Program-made: the position numbers and the translations under genes | Part shown: piece by piece, positions 14,623 to 28,840 of the stretch | Position numbering within the stretch: position 1 is the stretch's first letter | Layout: each line of letters starts with the position of its first letter | The notes under the pieces: generated by a model | The model's database searches: none | Seen by the model: only the letters and a program-made list of their open reading frames with translations | What the model was told of the DNA's origin: nothing | NCBI GenBank assembly: GCA_037783545.1 | Contig: JBBELK010000436.1 | Location: 1-64,000 of the forward strand | DNA: 64,000 bases | DNA from: Henricia sp. BOLD:AAB3569 | Taxonomy: Eukaryota > Echinodermata > Asteroidea > Spinulosida > Echinasteridae | Reading direction: 5' to 3'

Positions 14623-14869
14623 ACGGGAATTAGGTCAAAGTGTGTCCCAAATGCCGGCAAATTTGGAAATCAATTAATTTTCCAACCAACTTCAAATTTT
14701 GCATGCTCCAAACTGTATATATTCCGCACTTGTCATGCAAAATTGACAGATTTTCGCTGGGAAATGACGGAGAAATTTCAGAGTTTAGGGAAAACGGAGC
14801 TCGGCTACGTGGTTATTCCCCTAACCGTGGCTGTTGGTACACCCTGCGCCGCGCTGGTGTACATTTGTA

Positions 14870-17800
14870 CGGCCGTTGACTCGCCCCAGATTGTGACGGG
14901 AATTAGGTCAAAGTGTGTCCCAAATGCCGGCAAATTTGGAAATCAAGGAATTTTCCAACCAACTTCAAATTTTGCATGCTCCAAACTGTATATATTCCGC
15001 ACTTGTCATGCAAAATTGACAGATTTTCGCTGGGAAATGACGGATAAATTTTAGAGTTTAGGGAAAACGGAGCTCGGCTGCGTGGTTATTCTCCTAACCG
15101 TGGCTGTTGTGACACCCTGCGCCGCGCTGGTGTACATTTGTACGGCCGTTGACTCACCCCAGATTGTGACGGGAATAAGGTCAAAGTGTGTCCCAAATGC
15201 CGGCAAATTTGGAAATCAAGGAATTTTCCAACAACTTCAAATTTTGCATGCTCCAAACTGTATATATTCCGCACTTGTCATGCAAAATTGACAGATTTTC
15301 GCTGGGAAATGACGGAGAAATTTCAGAGTTTAGGGAAAACGGAGCTCGGCTACGTGGTTATTCCCCTAACTGTGACTGTTGGGACGCCCTGCGCCGCGCT
15401 GGTGTACATTTGTACGGCCGTTGACTCACCCCAGATTGTGACGGGAATTAGGTCAAAGTGTGTCCCAAATGCCGGCAAATTTGGAAATCAAGGAATTTTC
15501 CAACCAACTTCAAATTGTGCATGCTCCAAACTGTATATATCCCGCACTTGTCATGCAAAATTGACAGATTTTCGCTGGGAAATGACGGAGAAATTTCAGA
15601 GTTTAGGGAAAACGGAGCTCGGCTACGTGGTTATTCCCCTAACCGTGGCTGTTGGGACACCCTGCGCCGCGCTGGTGTACATTTGTACGGCCGTTTACTC
15701 ACCCCAGATTGTGACGGGAATTAGGTCAAAGTGTGTCCCAAATGCCGGCAAATTTGGAAATCAAGGAATTTTCCAACCAACTTCAAATTTTGCATGCTCC
15801 AAACTGTATATATTCCGCACTTGTCATGCAAAATTGACAGATTTTCGCCTGGAAATGACGGAGAAATTTCAAAGTTTAGGGAAAACGGAGCTTGGCTATG
15901 TGGTTATTCCCCTAACCGTGGCTGTTGGGACACCCTGTGCTGCGCTGGTGTACATTTGTACGGCAGTTGACTCACCCCAGATTGTGACGGGAATTTGGTC
16001 AAAGTGTGTCCCAAATGCCGGCAAATTTGGAAATCAAGGAATTTTCCAACCAACTTCAAATTTTGCATGCTCCAAACTGTATATATTCCGCACTTGTCAT
16101 GCAAAATTGACAGATTTTCGCTGGGAAATGACGGAGAAATTTCAGAGTTTAGGGAAAACGGAGCTCGGCTACGTGGTTATTCCCCTAACCGTGGCTGTTG
16201 GGACACCCTGCGCCGCGCTGGTGTACATTTGTACGGCCGTTGACTCACCCCAGATTGTGACGGGAATTAGGTCAAAGTGTGACCCAAATGCCGGCAAATT
16301 TGGAAATCAAGGAATTTTCCAACCAACTTCAAATTTTGCATGCTCCAAACTGTATTTATTCCGCACTTGTCATGCAAAATTGACAGATTTTCGCTGGGAA
16401 ATGACGGAGAAATTTCAGAGTTTAGGGAAAACGGAGCTCGGCTACGTGGTTATTCCCCTAACTGTGACTGTTGGGACGCCCTGCGCCGCGCTGGTGTACA
16501 TTTGTACGGCCGTTGACTCACCCCAGATTGTGACGGGAATTAGGTCAAAGTGTGTCCCAAATGCCGGCAAATTTGGAAATCAAGGAATTTTCCAACCAAC
16601 TTCAAATTGTGCATGCTCCAAACTGTATATATCCCGCACTTGTCATGCAAAATTGACAGATTTTCGCTGGGAAATGACGGAGAAATTTCAGAGTTTAGGG
16701 AAAACGGAGCTCGGCTACGTGGTTATTCCCCTAACCGTGGCTGTTGCGACACCCTGCGCCGCGCTGGTGTACATTTGTACGGCCGTTTACTCACCCCAGA
16801 TTGTGACGGGAATTAGGTCAAAGTGTGTCCAAAATGCCGGCAAATTTGGAAATCAAGGAATTTTCCAACCAACTTCAAATTTTGCATGCTCCAAACTGTA
16901 TATATTCCGCACTTGTCATGCAAAATTGACAGATTTTCGCCTGGAAATGACGGATAAATTTTAAAGTTTAGGGAAAACGGAGCTTGGCTATGTGGTTATT
17001 CCCCTAACCGTGGCTGTTGGGACACCCTGTGCTGCGCTGGTGTACATTTGTACGGCAGTTGACTCACCCCAGATTGTGACGGGAATTTGGTCAAAGTGTG
17101 TCCCAAATGCCGGCAAATTTGGAAATCAAGGAATTTTCCAACCAACTTCAAATTTTGCATGCTCCAAACTGTATATATTCCGCACTTGTCATGCAAAATT
17201 GACAGATTTTCGCTGGGAAATGACGGAGAAATTTCAGAGTTTAGGGAAAACGGAGCTCGGCTACGTGGTTATTCCCCTAACCGTGGCTGTTGGGACACCC
17301 TGCGCCGCGCTGGTGTACATTTGTACGGCCGTTGACTCACCCCAGATTGTGACGGGAATTAGGTCAAAGTGTGACCCAAATGCCGGCAAATTTGGAAATC
17401 AAGGAATTTTCCAACCAACTTCAAATTTTGCATGCTCAAAACTGTATATATTCCGCACTTGTCATGCAAAATTGACAGATTTTCGCTGGGAAATGACGGA
17501 GAAATTTCAGAGTTTAGGGAAAACGGAGCTCGGCTACGTGGTTATTGCCCTAACCATGGCTGTTGGGACACCCTGTGCCGCGATGGTGTACATTTGTACG
17601 GCCGTTGACTCACCCCAGATTGTGACGGGAATTAGGTCAAAGTGTGTCCCAAATGCCGGCAAATTTGGAAATCAAGGAATTTTCCAACCAACTTCAAATT
17701 TTGCATGCTCCAAACTGTATATATTCCGCACTTGTCATGCAAAATTGACAGATTTTCGCTGGGAAGTGACGGAGAAATTTCAGAGTTTAGGGAAAACGGA

Positions 17801-20800
17801 GCTCGGCTACGTGGTTATTCCCCTAACCGTGGCTGTTGGGACACCCTGCGCCGCGCTGGTGTACATTTGTACGGCCGTTTACTCACCCCAGATTGTGACG
17901 GGAATTAGGTCAAAGTGTGTCCCAAATGCCGGCAAATTTGGAAATCAAGGAATTTTCCAACCAACTTCAAATTTTGCATGCTCCAAACTGTATATATTCC
18001 GCACTTGTCATGCAAAATTGACAGATTTTCGCCTGGAAATGACGGAGAAATTTCAAAGTTTAGGGAAAACGGAGCTTGGCTATGTGGTTATTCCCCTAAC
18101 CGTGGCTGTTGGGACACCCTGTGCTGCGCTGGTGTACATTTGTACGGCAGTTGACTCACCCCAGATTGTGACGGGAATTTGGTCAAAGTGTGTCCCAAAT
18201 GCCGGCAAATTTGGAAATCAAGGAATTTTCCAACCAACTTCAAATTTTGCATGCTCCAAACTGTATATATTCCGCACTTGTCATGCAAAATTGACAGATT
18301 TTCGCTGGGAAATGACGGAGAAATTTCAGAGTTTAGGGAAAACGGAGCTCGGCTACGTGGTTATTCCCCTAACCGTGGCTGTTGGGACACCCTGCGCCGC
18401 GCTGGTGTACATTTGTACGGCCGTTGACTCACCCCAGATTGTGACGGGAATTAGGTCAAAGTGTGACCCAAATGCCGGCAAATTTGGAAATCAAGGAATT
18501 TTCCAACCAACTTCAAATTTTGCATGCTCCAAACTGTATTTATTCCGCACTTGTCATGCAAAATTGACAGATTTTCGCTGGGAAATGACGGAGAAATTTC
18601 AGAGTTTAGGGAAAACGGAGCTCGGCTAAGTGGTTATTCCCCTAACTGTGACTGTTGGGACGCCCTGCGCCGCGCTGGTGTACATTTGTACGGCCGTTGA
18701 CTCGCCCCAGATTGTGACGGGAATTAGGTCAAAGTGTGTCCCAAATGCCGGCAAATTTGGAAATCAAGGAATTTTCCAACCAACTTCAAATTTTGCATGC
18801 TCCAAACTGTATATATTCCGCACTTGTCATGCAAAATTGACAGATTTTCGCTGGGAAATGACGGATAAATTTTAGAGTTTAGGGAAAACGGAGCTCGGCT
18901 GCGTGGTTATTCTCCTAACCGTGGCTGTTGTGACACCCTGTGCCGCGCTGGTGTACATTTGTACGGCCGTTGACTCACCCCAGATTGTGACGGGAATAAG
19001 GTCAAAGTGTGTCCCAAATGCCGGCAAATTTGGAAATCAAGGAATTTTCCAACCAACTTCAAATTTTGCATGCTCCAAACTGTATATATTCCGCACTTGT
19101 CATGCAAAATTGACAGATTTTCGCTGGGAAATGACGGAGAAATTTCAGAGTTTAGGGAAAACGGAGCTCGGCTACGTGGTTATTCCCCTAACTGTGACTG
19201 TTGGGACGCCCTGCGCCGCGCTGGTGTACATTTGTACGGCCGTTGACTCACCCCAGATTGTGACGGGAATTAGGTCAAAGTGTGTCCCAAATGCCGGCAA
19301 ATTTGGAAATCAAGGAATTTTCCAACCAACTTCAAATTGTGCATGCTCCAAACTGTATATATCCCGCACTTGTCATGCAAAATTGACAGATTTTCGCTGG
19401 GAAATGACGGAGAAATTTCAGAGTTTAGGGAAAACGGAGCTCGGCTACGTGGTTATTCCCCTAACCGTGGCTGTTGGGACACCCTGCGCCGCGCTGGTGT
19501 ACATTTGTACGGCCGTTTACTCACCCCAGATTGTGACGGGAATTAGGTCAAAGTGTGTCCCAAATGCCGGCAAATTTGGAAATCAAGGAATTTTCCAACC
19601 AACTTCAAATTTTGCATGCTCCAAACTGTATATATTCCGCACTTGTCATGCAAAATTGACAGATTTTCGCCTGGAAATGACGGAGAAATTTCAAAGTTTA
19701 GGGAAAACGGAGCTTGGCTATGTGGTTATTCCCCTAACCGTGGCTGTTGGGACACCCTGTGCTGCGCTGGTGTACATTTGTACGGCAGTTGACTCACCCC
19801 AGATTGTGACGGGAATTTGGTCAAAGTGTGTCCCAAATGCCGGCAAATTTGGAAATCAAGGAATTTTCCAACCAACTTCAAATTTTGCATGCTCCAAACT
19901 GTATATATTCCGCACTTGTCATGCAAAATTGACAGATTTTCGCTGGGAAATGACGGAGAAATTTCAGAGTTTAGGGAAAACGGAGCTCGGCTACGTGGTT
20001 ATTCCCCTAACCGTGGCTGTTGGGACACCCTGCGCCGCGCTGGTGTACATTTGTACGGCCGTTGACTCACCCCAGATTGTGACGGGAATTAGGTCAAAGT
20101 GTGACCCAAATGCCGGCAAATTTGGAAATCAAGGAATTTTCCAACCAACTTCAAATTTTGCATGCTCCAAACTGTATTTATTCCGCACTTGTCATGCAAA
20201 ATTGACAGATTTTCGCTGGGAAATGACGGAGAAATTTCAGAGTTTAGGGAAAACGGAGCTCGGCTACGTGGTTATTCCCCTAACTGTGACTGTTGGGACG
20301 CCCTGCGCCGCGCTGGTGTACATTTGTACGGCCGTTGACTCACCCCAGATTGTGACGGGAATTAGGTCAAAGTGTGTCCCAAATGCCGGCAAATTTGGAA
20401 ATCAAGGAATTTTCCAACCAACTTCAAATTGTGCATGCTCCAAACTGTATATATCCCGCACTTGTCATGCAAAATTGACAGATTTTCGCTGGGAAATGAC
20501 GGAGAAATTTCAGAGTTTAGGGAAAACGGAGCTCGGCTACGTGGTTATTCCCCTAACCGTGGCTGTTGCGACACCCTGCGCCGCGCTGGTGTACATTTGT
20601 ACGGCCGTTTACTCACCCCAGATTGTGACGGGAATTAGGTCAAAGTGTGTCCAAAATGCCGGCAAATTTGGAAATCAAGGAATTTTCCAACCAACTTCAA
20701 ATTTTGCATGCTCCAAACTGTATATATTCCGCACTTGTCATGCAAAATTGACAGATTTTCGCCTGGAAATGACGGATAAATTTTAAAGTTTAGGGAAAAC

Positions 20801-22512
20801 GGAGCTTGGCTATGTGGTTATTCCCCTAACCGTGGCTGTTGGGACACCCTGTGCTGCGCTGGTGTACATTTGTACGGCAGTTGACTCACCCCAGATTGTG
20901 ACGGGAATTTGGTCAAAGTGTGTCCCAAATGCCGGCAAATTTGGAAATCAAGGAATTTTCCAACCAACTTCAAATTTTGCATGCTCCAAACTGTATATAT
21001 TCCGCACTTGTCATGCAAAATTGACAGATTTTCGCTGGGAAATGACGGAGAAATTTCAGAGTTTAGGGAAAACGGAGCTCGGCTACGTGGTTATTCCCCT
21101 AACCGTGGCTGTTGGGACACCCTGCGCCGCGCTGGTGTACATTTGTACGGCCGTTGACTCACCCCAGATTGTGACGGGAATTAGGTCAAAGTGTGACCCA
21201 AATGCCGGCAAATTTGGAAATCAAGGAATTTTCCAACCAACTTCAAATTTTGCATGCTCAAAACTGTATATATTCCGCACTTGTCATGCAAAATTGACAG
21301 ATTTTCGCTGGGAAATGACGGAGAAATTTCAGAGTTTAGGGAAAACGGAGCTCGGCTACGTGGTTATTCCCCTAACCGTGGCTGTTGGGACACCCTGTGC
21401 CGCGATGGTGTACATTTGTACGGCCGTTGACTCACCCCAGATTGTGACGGGAATTAGGTCAAAGTGTGTCCCAAATGCCGGCAAATTTGGAAATCAAGGA
21501 ATTTTCCAACCAACTTCAAATTTTGCATGCTCCAAACTGTATATATTCCGCACTTGTCATGCAAAATTGACAGATTTTCGCTGGGAAGTGACGGAGAAAT
21601 TTCAGAGTTTAGGGAAAACGGAGCTCGGCTACGTGGTTATTCCCCTAACCGTGGCTGTTGGGACACCCTGCGCCGCGCTGGTGTACATTTGTACGGCCGT
21701 TTACTCACCCCAGATTGTGACGGGAATTAGGTCAAAGTGTGTCCCAAATGCCGGCAAATTTGGAAATCAAGGAATTTTCCAACCAACTTCAAATTTTGCA
21801 TGCTCCAAACTGTATATATTCCGCACTTGTCATGCAAAATTGACAGATTTTCGCCTGGAAATGACGGAGAAATTTCAAAGTTTAGGGAAAACGGAGCTTG
21901 GCTATGTGGTTATTCCCCTAACCGTGGCTGTTGGGACACCCTGTGCTGCGCTGGTGTACATTTGTACGGCAGTTGACTCACCCCAGATTGTGACGGGAAT
22001 TTGGTCAAAGTGTGTCCCAAATGCCGGCAAATTTGGAAATCAAGGAATTTTCCAACCAACTTCAAATTTTGCATGCTCCAAACTGTATATATTCCGCACT
22101 TGTCATGCAAAATTGACAGATTTTCGCTGGGAAATGACGGAGAAATTTCAGAGTTTAGGGAAAACGGAGCTCGGCTACGTGGTTATTCCCCTAACCGTGG
22201 CTGTTGGGACACCCTGCGCCGCGCTGGTGTACATTTGTACGGCCGTTGACTCACCCCAGATTGTGACGGGAATTAGGTCAAAGTGTGACCCAAATGCCGG
22301 CAAATTTGGAAATCAAGGAATTTTCCAACCAACTTCAAATTTTGCATGCTCCAAACTGTATTTATTCCGCACTTGTCATGCAAAATTGACAGATTTTCGC
22401 TGGGAAATGACGGAGAAATTTCAGAGTTTAGGGAAAACGGAGCTCGGCTAAGTGGTTATTCCCCTAACTGTGACTGTTGGGACGCCCTGCGCCGCGCTGG
22501 TGTACATTTGTA
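14870..22512 (+). repeat. 14-mer higher-order repeat, two copies (3,822 bp each)
   Basis: The block from about 14,870 to 18,690 recurs at about 18,691 to 22,512 with an offset of 3,821-3,822 (14 x 273). It shares rare variants: TTGTGACACC, AATAAGGTC, ACTGTGACTG with GACGCCC, TTGTGCATG with TATCCCGC, GTTTACTC, GTCCAAAATG, GGATAAATTTTAAAG, TATTTATTCC and GGCTAAGTGG. I saw only a handful of differences: a one-base loss near 15,231, C/T near 15,121, and two substitutions near 17,547-17,556. A 4-mer sub-period of 1,092 bp is visible inside it, since the TTTGGTC monomers fall at 15,995, 17,087 and 18,179. Near-identity implies a very recent amplification or an assembly duplication. Confidence 0.9.
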
Positions 22513-22699
22513 CGGCCGTTGACTCACCCCAGATTGTGACGGGAATTAGGTCAAAGTGTGTCCCAAATGCCGGCAAATTTGGAAATCAAGGAATTTTCCA
22601 ACCAACTTCAAATTGTGCATGCTCCAAACTGTATATATCCCGCACTTGTCATGCAAAATTGACAGATTTTCGCTGGGAAATGACGGAGAAATTTCAGAG

Positions 22700-25245
22700 T
22701 TTAGGGAAAACGGAGCTCGGCTACGTGGTTATTCCCCTAACCGTGGCTGTTGCGACACCCTGCGCCGCGCTGGTGTACATTTGTACGGCCGTTTACTCAC
22801 CCCAGATTGTGACGGGAATTAGGTCAAAGTGTGTCCAAAATGCCGGCAAATTTGGAAATCAAGGAATTTTCCAACCAACTTCAAATTTTGCATGCTCCAA
22901 ACTGTATATATTCCGCACTTGTCATGCAAAATTGACAGATTTTCGCCTGGAAATGACGGATAAATTTCAAAGTTTAGGGAAAACGGAGCTTGGCTATGTG
23001 GTTATTCCCCTAACCGTGGCTGTTGGGACACCCTGTGCTGCGCTGGTGTACATTTGTACGGCAGTTGACTCACCCCAGATTGTGACGGGAATTTGGTCAA
23101 AGTGTGTCCCAAATGCCGGCAAATTTGGAAATCAAGGAATTTTCCAACCAACTTCAAATTTTGCATGCTCCAAACTGTATATATTCCGCACTTGTCATGC
23201 AAAATTGACAGATTTTCGCTGGGAAATGACGGAGAAATTTCAGAGTTTAGGGAAAACGGAGCTCGGCTACGTGGTTATTCCCCTAACCGTGGCTGTTGGG
23301 ACACCCTGCGCCGCGCTGGTGTACATTTGTACGGCCGTTGACTCACCCCAGATTGTGACGGGAATTAGGTCAAAGTGTGACCCAAATGCCGGCAAATTTG
23401 GAAATCAAGGAATTTTCCAACCAACTTCAAATTGTGCATGCTCAAAACTGTATATATTCCGCACTTGTCATGCAAAATTGACAGATTTTCGCTGGGAAAT
23501 GACGGAGAAATTTCAGAGTTTAGGGAAAACGGAGCTCGGCTACGTGGTTATTCCCCTAACCGTGGCTGTTGGGACACCCTGTGCCGCGATGGTGTACATT
23601 TGTACGGCCGTTGACTCACCCCAGATTGTGACGGGAATTAGGTCAAAGTGTGTCCCAAATGCCGGCAAATTTGGAAATCAAGGAATTTTCCAACCAACTT
23701 CAAATTTTGCATGCTCCAAACTGTATATATTCCGCACTTGTCATGCAAAATTGACAGATTTTCGCTGGGAAGTGACGGAGAAATTTCAGAGTTTAGGGAA
23801 AACGGAGCTCGGCTACGTGGTTATTCCCCTAACCGTGGCTGTTGGGACACCCTGCGCCGCGCTGGTGTACATTTGTACGGCCGTTTACTCACCCCAGATT
23901 GTGACGGGAATTAGGTCAAAGTGTGTCCCAAATGCCGGCAAATTTGGAAATCAAGGAATTTTCCAACCAACTTCAAATTTTGCATGCTCCAAACTGTATA
24001 TATTCCGCACTTGTCATGCAAAATTGACAGATTTTCGCCTGGAAATGACGGAGAAATTTCAGAGTTTAGGGAAAACGGAGCTCGGCTACGTGGTTATTCC
24101 CCTAACCGTGGCTGTTGCGACACCCTGCGCCGCGCTGGTGTACATTTGTACGGCCGTTTACTCACCCCAGATTGTGACGGGAATTAGGTCAAAGTGTGTC
24201 CAAAATGCCGGCAAATTTGGAAATCAAGGAATTTTCCAACCAACTTCAAATTTTGCATGCTCCAAACTGTATATATTCCGCACTTGTCATGCAAAATTGA
24301 CAGATTTTCGCCTGGAAATGACGGATAAATTTCAAAGTTTAGGGAAAACGGAGCTTGGCTATGTGGTTATTCCCCTAACCGTGGCTGTTGGGACACCCTG
24401 TGCTGCGCTGGTGTACATTTGTACGGCAGTTGACTCACCCCAGATTGTGACGGGAATTTGGTCAAAGTGTGTCCCAAATGCCGGCAAATTTGGAAATCAA
24501 GGAATTTTCCAACCAACTTCAAATTTTGCATGCTCCAAACTGTATATATTCCGCACTTGTCATGCAAAATTGACAGATTTTCGCTGGGAAATGACGGAGA
24601 AATTTCAGAGTTTAGGGAAAACGGAGCTCGGCTACGTGGTTATTCCCCTAACCGTGGCTGTTGGGACACCCTGCGCCGCGCTGGTGTACATTTGTACGGC
24701 CGTTGACTCACCCCAGATTGTGACGGGAATTAGGTCAAAGTGTGACCCAAATGCCGGCAAATTTGGAAATCAAGGAATTTTCCAACCAACTTCAAATTGT
24801 GCATGCTCAAAACTGTATATATTCCGCACTTGTCATGCAAAATTGACAGATTTTCGCTGGGAAATGACGGAGAAATTTCAGAGTTTAGGGAAAACGGAGC
24901 TCGGCTACGTGGTTATTCCCCTAACCGTGGCTGTTGGGACACCCTGTGCCGCGATGGTGTACATTTGTACGGCCGTTGACTCACCCCAGATTGTGACGGG
25001 AATTAGGTCAAAGTGTGTCCCAAATGCCGGCAAATTTGGAAATCAAGGAATTTTCCAACCAACTTCAAATTTTGCATGCTCCAAACTGTATATATTCCGC
25101 ACTTGTCATGCAAAATTGACAGATTTTCGCTGGGAAGTGACGGAGAAATTTCAGAGTTTAGGGAAAACGGAGCTCGGCTACGTGGTTATTCCCCTAACCG
25201 TGGCTGTTGGGACACCCTGCGCCGCGCTGGTGTACATTTGTACGG
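22700..25245 (+). repeat. 5-mer higher-order repeat, about two copies (1,365 bp period)
   Basis: Variants recur at an offset of exactly 1,365 (5 x 273): TTGCGACACC (22,753 and 24,118), GTCCAAAATG, GGATAAATTTCAAAG, GGCTATG, TGTGCTGCGC, TTTGGTC, TGTGACCC, TTGTGCATGCTCAAAAC and CGCGATGG. The copies diverge at about 23,880 against 25,250, where GTTTACTC meets GTTGACTC. The unit is built from the same monomer types as the preceding 14-mer, so it looks like an internal re-amplification of part of it. A chimeric monomer near 24,040 marks the join. Confidence 0.86.
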
Positions 25246-26109
25246 CCGTTGACTCACCCCAGATTGTGACGGGAATTAGGTCAAAGTGTGTCCCAAATGC
25301 CGGCAAATTTGGAAATCAAGGAATTTTCCAACCAACTTCAAATTTTGCATGCTCCAAACTGTATATATTCCGCACTTGTCATGCAAAATTGACAGATTTT
25401 CGCTGGGAAATGACGGAGAAATTTCAGAGTTTAGGGAAAACGGAGCTCGGCTACGTGGTTATTCCCCTAACCGTGGCTGTTGGGACACCCTGCGCCGCGC
25501 TGGTGTACATTTGTACGGCCGTTGACTCACCCCAGATTGTGACGGGAATTAGGTCAAAGTGTGTCCCAAATGCCGGCAAATTTGGAAATCAATTAATTTT
25601 CCAACCAACTTCAAATTTTGCATGCTCCAAACTGTATATATTCCGCACTTGTCATGCAAAATTGACAGATTTTCGCTGGGAAATGACGGAGAAATTTCAG
25701 AGTTTAGGGAAAACGGAGCTCGGCAACGTGGTTATTCCCCTAACCGTGGCTGTTGGTACACCCTGCGCCGCGCTGGTGTACATTTGTACGGCCGTTGACT
25801 CGCCCCAGATTGTGACGGGAATTAGGTCAAAGTGTGTCCCAAATGCCGGCAAATTTGGAAATCAAGGAATTTTCCAACCAACTTCAAATTTTGCATGCTC
25901 CAAACTGTATATATTCCGCACTTGTCATGCAAAATTGACAGATTTTCGCTGGGAAATGACGGATAAATTTTAGAGTTTAGGGAAAACGGAGCTCGGCTGC
26001 GTGGTTATTCTCCTAACCGTGGCTGTTGGGACACCCTGCGCCGCGCTGGTGTACATTTGTACGGCCGTTGACTCACCCCAGATTGTGACGGGAATAAGGT
26101 CAAAGTGTG

Positions 26110-28840
26110 TCCCAAATGCCGGCAAATTTGGAAATCAAGGAATTTTCCAACCAACTTCAAATTTTGCATGCTCCAAACTGTATATATTCCGCACTTGTCA
26201 TGCAAAATTGACAGATTTTCGCTGGGAAATGACGGAGAAATTTCAGAGTTTAGGGAAAACGGAGCTCGGCTACGTGGTTATTCCCCTAACTGTGACTGTT
26301 GGGACGCCCTGCGCCGCGCTGGTGTACATTTGTACGGCCGTTGACTCACCCCAGATTGTGACGGGAATTAGGTCAAAGTGTGTCCCAAATGCCGGCAAAT
26401 TTGGAAATCAAGGAATTTTCCAACCAACTTCAAATTGTGCATGCTCCAAACTGTATATATCCCGCACTTGTCATGCAAAATTGACAGATTTTCGCTGGGA
26501 AATGACGGAGAAATTTCAGAGTTTAGGGAAAACGGAGCTCGGCTACGTGGTTATTCCCCTAACCGTGGCTGTTGGGACACCCTGCGCCGCGCTGGTGTAC
26601 ATTTGTACGGCCGTTTACTCACCCTAGATTGTGACGGGAATTAGGTCAAAGTGTGTCCCAAATGCCGGCAAATTTGGAAATCAAGGAATTTTCCAACCAA
26701 CTTCAAATTTTGCATGCTCCAAACTGTATATATTCCGCACTTGTCATGCAAAATTGACAGATTTTTGCTAGGAAATGACGGAGAAATTTCAGAGTTTAGG
26801 GAAAACGGAGCTCGGCTACGTAGTTATTCCCCTAACCGTGGCTGTTGGTACACCCTGCGCCGCGCTGGTGTACATTTGTACGGCCGTTGACTCGCCCCAG
26901 ATTGTGACGGGAATTAGGTCAAAGTGTGTCCCAAATGCCGGCAAATTTGGAAATCAAGGAATTTTCCAACCAACTTCAAATTTTGCATGCTCCAAACTGT
27001 ATATATTCCGCACTTGTCATGCAAAATTGACAGATTTTCGCTGGGAAATGACGGAGAAATTTCAGAGTTTAGGGAAAACGGAGCTCGGCTACGTGGTTAT
27101 TCCCCTAACCGTGGCTGTTGGGACACCCTGCGCCGCGCTGGTGTACATTTGTACGGCCGTTGACTCACCCCAGATTGTGACGGGAATTAGGTCAAAGTGT
27201 GTCCCAAATGCCGGCAAATTTGGAAATCAAGGAATTTTCCAACCAACTTCAAATTTTGCATGCTCCAAACTGTATATATTCCGCACTTGTCATGCAAAAT
27301 TGACAGATTTTCGCTGGGAAATGACGGAGAAATTTCAAAGTTTAGGGAAAACGGAGCTTGGCTATGTGGTTATTCCCCTAACCGTGGCTGTTGGGACACC
27401 CTGCGCTGCGCTGGTGTACATTTGTACGGCAGTTGACTCACCCCAGATTGTGACGGGAATTTGGTCAAAGTGTGTCCCAAATGCCGGCAAATTTGGAAAT
27501 CAAGGAATTTTCCAACCAACTTCAAATTTTGCATGCTCCAAACTGTATATATTCCGCACTTGTCATGCAAAATTGACAGATTTTCGCTGGGAAATGACGG
27601 AGAAATTTCAGAGTTTAGGGAAAACGGAGCTCGGCTACGTGGTTATTCCCCTAACTGTGACTGTTGGGACGCCCTGCGCCGCGCAGGTGTACATTTGTAC
27701 GGCCGTTGACTCACCCCAGATTGTGACGGGAATTAGGTCAAAGTGTGTCCCAAATGCCGGCAAATTTGGAAATCAAGGAATTTTCCAACCAACTTCAAAT
27801 TGTGCATGCTCCAAACTGTATATATCCCGCACTTGTCATGCAAAATTGACAGATTTTCGCTGGGAAATGACGGAGAAATTTCAGAGTTTAGGGAAAACGG
27901 AGCTCGGCTACGTGGTTATTCCCCTAACCGTGGCTGTTGGGACACCCTGCGCCGCGCTGGTGTACATTTGTACGGCCGTTTACTCACCCCAGATTGTGAC
28001 GGGAATTAGGTCAAAGTGTGTCCCAAATGCCGGCAAATTTGGAAATCAAGGAATTTTCCAACCAACTTCAAATTTTGCATGCTCCAAACTGTATATATTC
28101 CGCACTTGTCATGCAAAATTGACAGATTTTTGCTAGGAAATGACGGAGAAATTTCAGAGTTTAGGGAAAACGGAGCTCGGCTACGTAGTTATTCCCCTAA
28201 CCGTGGCTGTTGGTACACCCTGCGCCGCGCTGGTGTACATTTGTACGGCCGTTGACTCGCCCCAGATTGTGACGGGAATTAGGTCAAAGTGTGTCCCAAA
28301 TGCCGGCAAATTTGGAAATCAAGGAATTTTCCAACCAACTTCAAATTTTGCATGCTCCAAACTGTATATATTCCGCACTTGTCATGCAAAATTGACAGAT
28401 TTTCGCTGGGAAATGACGGAGAAATTTCAGAGTTTAGGGAAAACGGAGCTCGGCTACGTGGTTATTCCCCTAACCGTGGCTGTTGGGACACCCTGCGCCG
28501 CGCTGGTGTACATTTGTACGGCCGTTGACTCACCCCAGATTGTGACGGGAATTAGGTCAAAGTGTGTCCCAAATGCCGGCAAATTTGGAAATCAAGGAAT
28601 TTTCCAACCAACTTCAAATTTTGCATGCTCCAAACTGTATATATTCCGCACTTGTCATGCAAAATTGACAGATTTTCGCTGGGAAATGACGGAGAAATTT
28701 CAAAGTTTAGGGAAAACGGAGCTTGGCTATGTGGTTATTCCCCTAACCGTGGCTGTTGGGACACCCTGCGCTGCGCTGGTGTACATTTGTACGGCAGTTG
28801 ACTCACCCCAGATTGTGACGGGAATTTGGTCAAAGTGTGT
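26110..28840 (+). repeat. Second, different 5-mer higher-order repeat, two copies
   Basis: The copies are offset by 1,365 and share ACTGTGACTG with GACGCCC (26,285 and 27,650), TTGTGCATG with TATCCCGC, GTTTACTC, the nonsense-bearing TTTTTGCTAGG (26,763 and 28,128), TACGTAGTT, TTGGTACACC, GACTCGCC and GGCTATG. Only copy 1 has CCCTAGATTG near 26,625, and only copy 2 has GCGCAGGTG near 27,682. The monomer order differs from the 5-mer at 22,700-25,245, so this is an independent unit of the same length. Confidence 0.84.

Noticed and set aside
15904-16104. Recurring 66-codon minus-strand frames
   Set aside because: They appear wherever the TTTGGTC variant removes a reverse-strand stop. This is a by-product of one substitution, not a conserved gene.
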